Assembly (NCBI GenBank): GCA_013400155.1
Contig: VXBM01000211.1
Span: forward strand, 463,645 to 527,644
From: Helopsaltes ochotensis
Taxonomy: Eukaryota; Chordata; Aves; Passeriformes; Locustellidae
Direction: 5' to 3'
Length of the DNA stretch: 64,000 bases
A program made the position numbers and the translations under genes. This document shows, in pieces, positions 60,544 through 64,000 of this stretch; the first letter of the stretch is position 1, and each line of letters starts with the position of its first letter. Below the pieces are notes generated by a model that ran no database searches, had not been told where the DNA came from, and saw only the letters and a program-made list of their open reading frames with translations.

Positions 60544-63194
60544 CGGCTTTTATTTGCACCTGGCATGACCTAGCGCTGTGCCTCTTTCAGTGGTGCAGCT
60601 CCCCCAGACACGTGGGATCGAGGAGGGGCTGGGGCAGGGCAGTGGGAGGATCAGCTCTTTTTTTCTGAGTTATGGATTTGGCAATAAACAATAACGATTT
60701 CCCCTTTATATAAGCACCAGTAGGGGAAACAAAACAAACCCTCTGCCTCATTTCCTGTTGTGTTTTGAGGTTTTTTACCAACACTGAAAACCACAGTTCA
60801 TTACGGGAAGTTTTAGTGGTCTGGGTCTGTCAGTGTTTTAAATCAGTATTTGGCATCAGCAAATGAGACACTTTTCCCTTGAAGTTGGAGGGCAGTTTCA
60901 CTCTTTTATGTATGTTTTGTTTGAGAAATGGTGTATTCGCATTTCTTGTCAAGTTCCTCATTTATAAGCACTGTGTAAAGCTATGCTAACAAAACCAGCT
61001 ATGTTTTGAACAGTTTTCCTTCAAGCTGGGTGAATAACACTTCACCATTAACCTGCTGCTTGCCAGGGGCTGGGGAGTGTGGCAGTCCACTGGTCTGCTG
61101 TCAGCTCAGTTTAATATCACAGCCTCTTTGTAGACGAGTTTTCATCAGTGAACTTCTTCTGAGGGAGAGATGACATGAGCTTGAGATGCTGGTAAATTTT
61201 TATGGAGTGAGTAGGTTTATATTATCCATCTGGGATATTGGGATGGTGTGTGAGGGGCTGCACACACGCATGGGTAACAGTGTGGTGCCCCCTCAAAACC
61301 CAGCAGGAGCTGGCAGGAAAATGAAACACAGCTTTTCAGTTTTTGCTCCCCTGTTCCCAGTCCTTAAAAGTAGTAGGAGTGATGGTATTAATCTGATTTT
61401 GTGGAATATCCTGAGATGCTCAGGTAAGGATAGGCACAAGAATGGCAGCGATGCCATAAGGCTGAATCAGTCCCTCCTCAGTTGTGCTCCTCTGTGGGCA
61501 GTCAGGCTTCTGTCCCGGACTGCTGAGAGAGCTGTGCTCTGTGAGGAGCCCTGATTTTATTGTTACAACCGTTGCGTTAGGTGTTCATAGGCAGTGTTAT
61601 GCATATGAGCTGGCCTGTTCCCAGCTGAATTCACACAGCCTAGCAGGAGTCCACCAGAAGGGCTGACCCTGCTGCACCTGGGAGGATCCACATCCCTCTG
61701 CCGGGTTGTTGGCCGTGCCAGCAGAGGACTGACTGCTGAGAGACTGTCCCAGTTTGTTAACTTCTGTGTGGGCTGCACAGATGTGCAGGCAGCTCCTCAG
61801 CTGCCCCATCTCGCTCCTCACATCAAGCACAGCCCCTCAGAAGAAGCTGTCTCTGGGTCAGAGCCTCCTGCAGTACAGAGCTGAGAGTTGTTTAGAGAAG
61901 ATGAAAGTGAGTGTTGGCTCCCTGTCCCTTTGGAGGAGCAGGCTCTGGAGCGAGGTGGCTTTGCTGCTGTCCTGTCTCTCCATGGAGACTGTTTGAGCCC
62001 TCAGGGAATGTGCTCCGGTGCCACGGGTTAAGTGTTTTAGAGTATGGGAGGCATAAAACAAACGGGCTGAGTGTTCCCATGTGCCACCAAGATCCATTTA
62101 ATTCGGTAGCACAGAGAGAACTGTGCTTTGGCACCTTCCCCACCTCCACCAGCTTCTCACAGAAGGGATTAACACGGGATTTAATTAATAGGCAGAGTGA
62201 CTTTTTAGGGTTTTTTTTTCCTTTAGCATGGTGTGTCCTCCCTGGATGTTGTCCTGTGCTGTTCAGGCTGATAGTCCTTTACCTGGGCACAGGGAAAGCC
62301 ACACTTGGCCCTCTGTAGCCATGGCATGTGAAGATGTGAACACAGGTCCAGCAATCCCATCTCACCTCCTGGAAGGGATGCAGCCAGTCTGCAGATGAGG
62401 AAAGCAGGAAACAGGAGGAGGGAAAGGTCACACTCTAAACCTCGTGCTTTCTGTGATGCTGCTCTTTGATCCCTTTGCTTTAAAAGGGAATAATGCAAAT
62501 TTAGAACATCCCACACCCCTTGAAGTCGCAATAGGCTAAAAAAACCCCCCAAGTTTTCCAGCTGAAACTTGCATGGTCCTTGGCTTTGGTGCCAGAGAAC
62601 ATGTTGCTATGCCACACACTGCCAAGGAATCCGAGTGCTCTGAGTGCAGGGACACTAAAGATGCCACACAGAAGGCTCTGCATGCTTGCTGTGTTTTTCC
62701 ATAGCAACAAATACGCCTGATTACAGCACATTCATGTGCTCTATATAATGAGTATCCCATAGGAAATTTATCACCGTGCATCCTGCATCATAATTAGAAA
62801 TCAGACTGGGGCAACCGAAGCTGATTCCCCAGGCGTGGAATGTGTTTGGTGTGGAGAGGGCAGTGGGGAGCAGAGAGGGGAGGGTGAGAGGCAGCTCTGC
62901 TGGCCCTGATGCTTGTTGCCAAATTTCACAGCTAATTCTAAAATATTTGTGCTGTCCCTCCTGGCAGTGTGTGTGTGAGTGAGGTGTTTTTGAGGGTTTT
63001 ATTTTCTCTTGTTTAAAAATTAAGAAAAAAACCTCCAAACTTTCTAGCCTAATTTCTGTTCTGGTCCCCTCTGGCAGGGAGAAATTGAAACCAGCAGCAT
63101 TTAGAGTTTAGTTCCATAAGCAAAGTGTGTTTTCCTGCGGGGTTTCTGCTATGGCTTGGTCCAATTGTTACTGCCATATCACTTACAAATATTC
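60543..63194. other. No gene recognised
   Basis: Ordinary DNA with short open frames. Nothing recognised. Confidence 0.6.
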
Positions 63195-63320
63195 TTAACT
63201 ACTTCAGACAAATTCAGCGGTGCTCTAATGAAAAAATAAAATACGCAGGCAAAGTTTCAACCGGGAAAATTTAATAAAGGATTTTATTCACCTGACAAAT
63301 CTAATCAATTTTCACCAAAT
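63195..63320. promoter_or_regulatory. Candidate AT-rich regulatory segment
   Basis: AATTTAATAAAGGATTTTAT, ATCTAATCAATTTTCACC and neighbouring CpG-containing words give an enhancer-like texture. Untested. Confidence 0.2.
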
Positions 63321-64000
63321 AAGGCAACACTCGGCCTCAAGGCTAGGAGTTCACTGCGTGTGCCGTGTGTACATCCTTACAGGTTCAATGGACTTGGGTT
63401 TTGTGGCTAGTGCTGAGTTCAAAATGAAATGTTACCAGCAGGTCAAAAGCTGTTTTGTAGCACAGCAATTGTGTTAGGTGTTCATACAGTTCAGGCAGTG
63501 ATGATAGCTATTAAGGTATCTACTTATATTTGCCATCAGCACTGCATTAAGGTTTTTTTCTCATACGATGAGATCTGTTCAGATTCAGGTAATGAAATTG
63601 TCTTTCTTCTCCATTAACCTGTGTCACTTCAGTTTATGAGCAAATGCTGCCCTTGACTGTAGCCTGATCTGAGCCCAGAGGCTTTCACCCTACCTCCAAG
63701 GACACAATTTGGTCAGCACTGGTAAATAGAATACAAAGGGGAGACACAAATATAAACAATATTGAAGCCATAATAAATAAATTAATTATGATTTTGTAGT
63801 TAAATCAACTGTCTTTGCACCCAGAGGTAGTTTTCTGAGGCCTCAGTGAGCTCATGGTCAGAAGTGGGTTGGAAATTGTGCAGAGGAGGGATTTTCCACA
63901 CTGAGATTTATCAGGTTACATCACCTGCTGTTGGCAGGGGCATGTGGGAGTGAATCGGGTGCCCCAATGTAGGTGTCCTGTGACATTTTTGATGCTCTGC
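63321..64000. other. No gene recognised
   Basis: Ordinary DNA to the end of the window. Short open frames only. Confidence 0.6.

Noticed and set aside
60202..60668. Plus-strand frames of 123 and 93 codons ending in polylysine
   Set aside because: Both read into the A36 tract and the upstream parts match nothing recognised.
1..64000. CRISPR array, operon, prophage or other prokaryotic system
   Set aside because: No direct-repeat/spacer structure, no dense coding and no ribosome-binding sites. Composition and repeats are those of a bird nuclear genome.

Overview
The window reads as nuclear DNA from a bird, probably a songbird. Evidence: two short 3'-end fragments of CR1 (the dominant avian retrotransposon), three related retroviral-type LTR fragments, decayed MIR-type SINE relics of amniote age, long homopolymers, T/G-only tracts, and no dense reading frames. 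The bird assignment is fairly secure; the songbird assignment is inference. A 5-base run of N marks an assembly join.

I found no protein-coding gene, exon, tRNA, rRNA or known small RNA that I can defend. Almost every open frame on either strand is under about 150 codons. The longer ones run through a tandem repeat, through GC-rich DNA, or across the N run, and none shows a recognisable domain. The window is best described as intergenic or deep-intronic DNA. It contains three CpG-rich patches (about 3.97-4.41, 12.48-12.80 and 41.38-41.82 kb) and a scatter of AT-rich segments rich in homeodomain, POU and SOX-type words. Those segments look like conserved regulatory DNA, but only an alignment could show this.

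Layout: 1-2.4 kb carries a 187-base tract without a single A, a GC-rich patch and a poly-A block. 3.6-4.4 kb holds an LTR fragment against a CpG island with a TATA word, an ATG and a good splice-donor word. 8.9-9.45 kb is a 28-bp minisatellite. 12.2-13.5 kb is a cluster of candidate regulatory segments. 16.2-16.5 and 22.0-22.4 kb hold two further copies of the same LTR family. Between them, at 20.6 and 21.3 kb, lies a pair of well-matched ~84-bp direct repeats, followed by a perfect inverted repeat of homeodomain half-sites at 21.86 kb. 22.4-41.4 kb is plain sequence with MIR relics, a possible LTR-like module at 37.8 kb and the N run. 41.4-45.5 kb has the strongest CpG island, poly-T tracts, MIR relics and a CR1 fragment. 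45.5-64 kb is again gene-free, with several AT-rich candidate elements and a 36-base poly-A that follows an AATAAA signal.

No multi-gene system is present. The most distinctive items are the duplicated 84-bp element, the minisatellite bracketed by two long-form units, and the two CpG islands that each carry an ATG followed shortly by a strong donor word.
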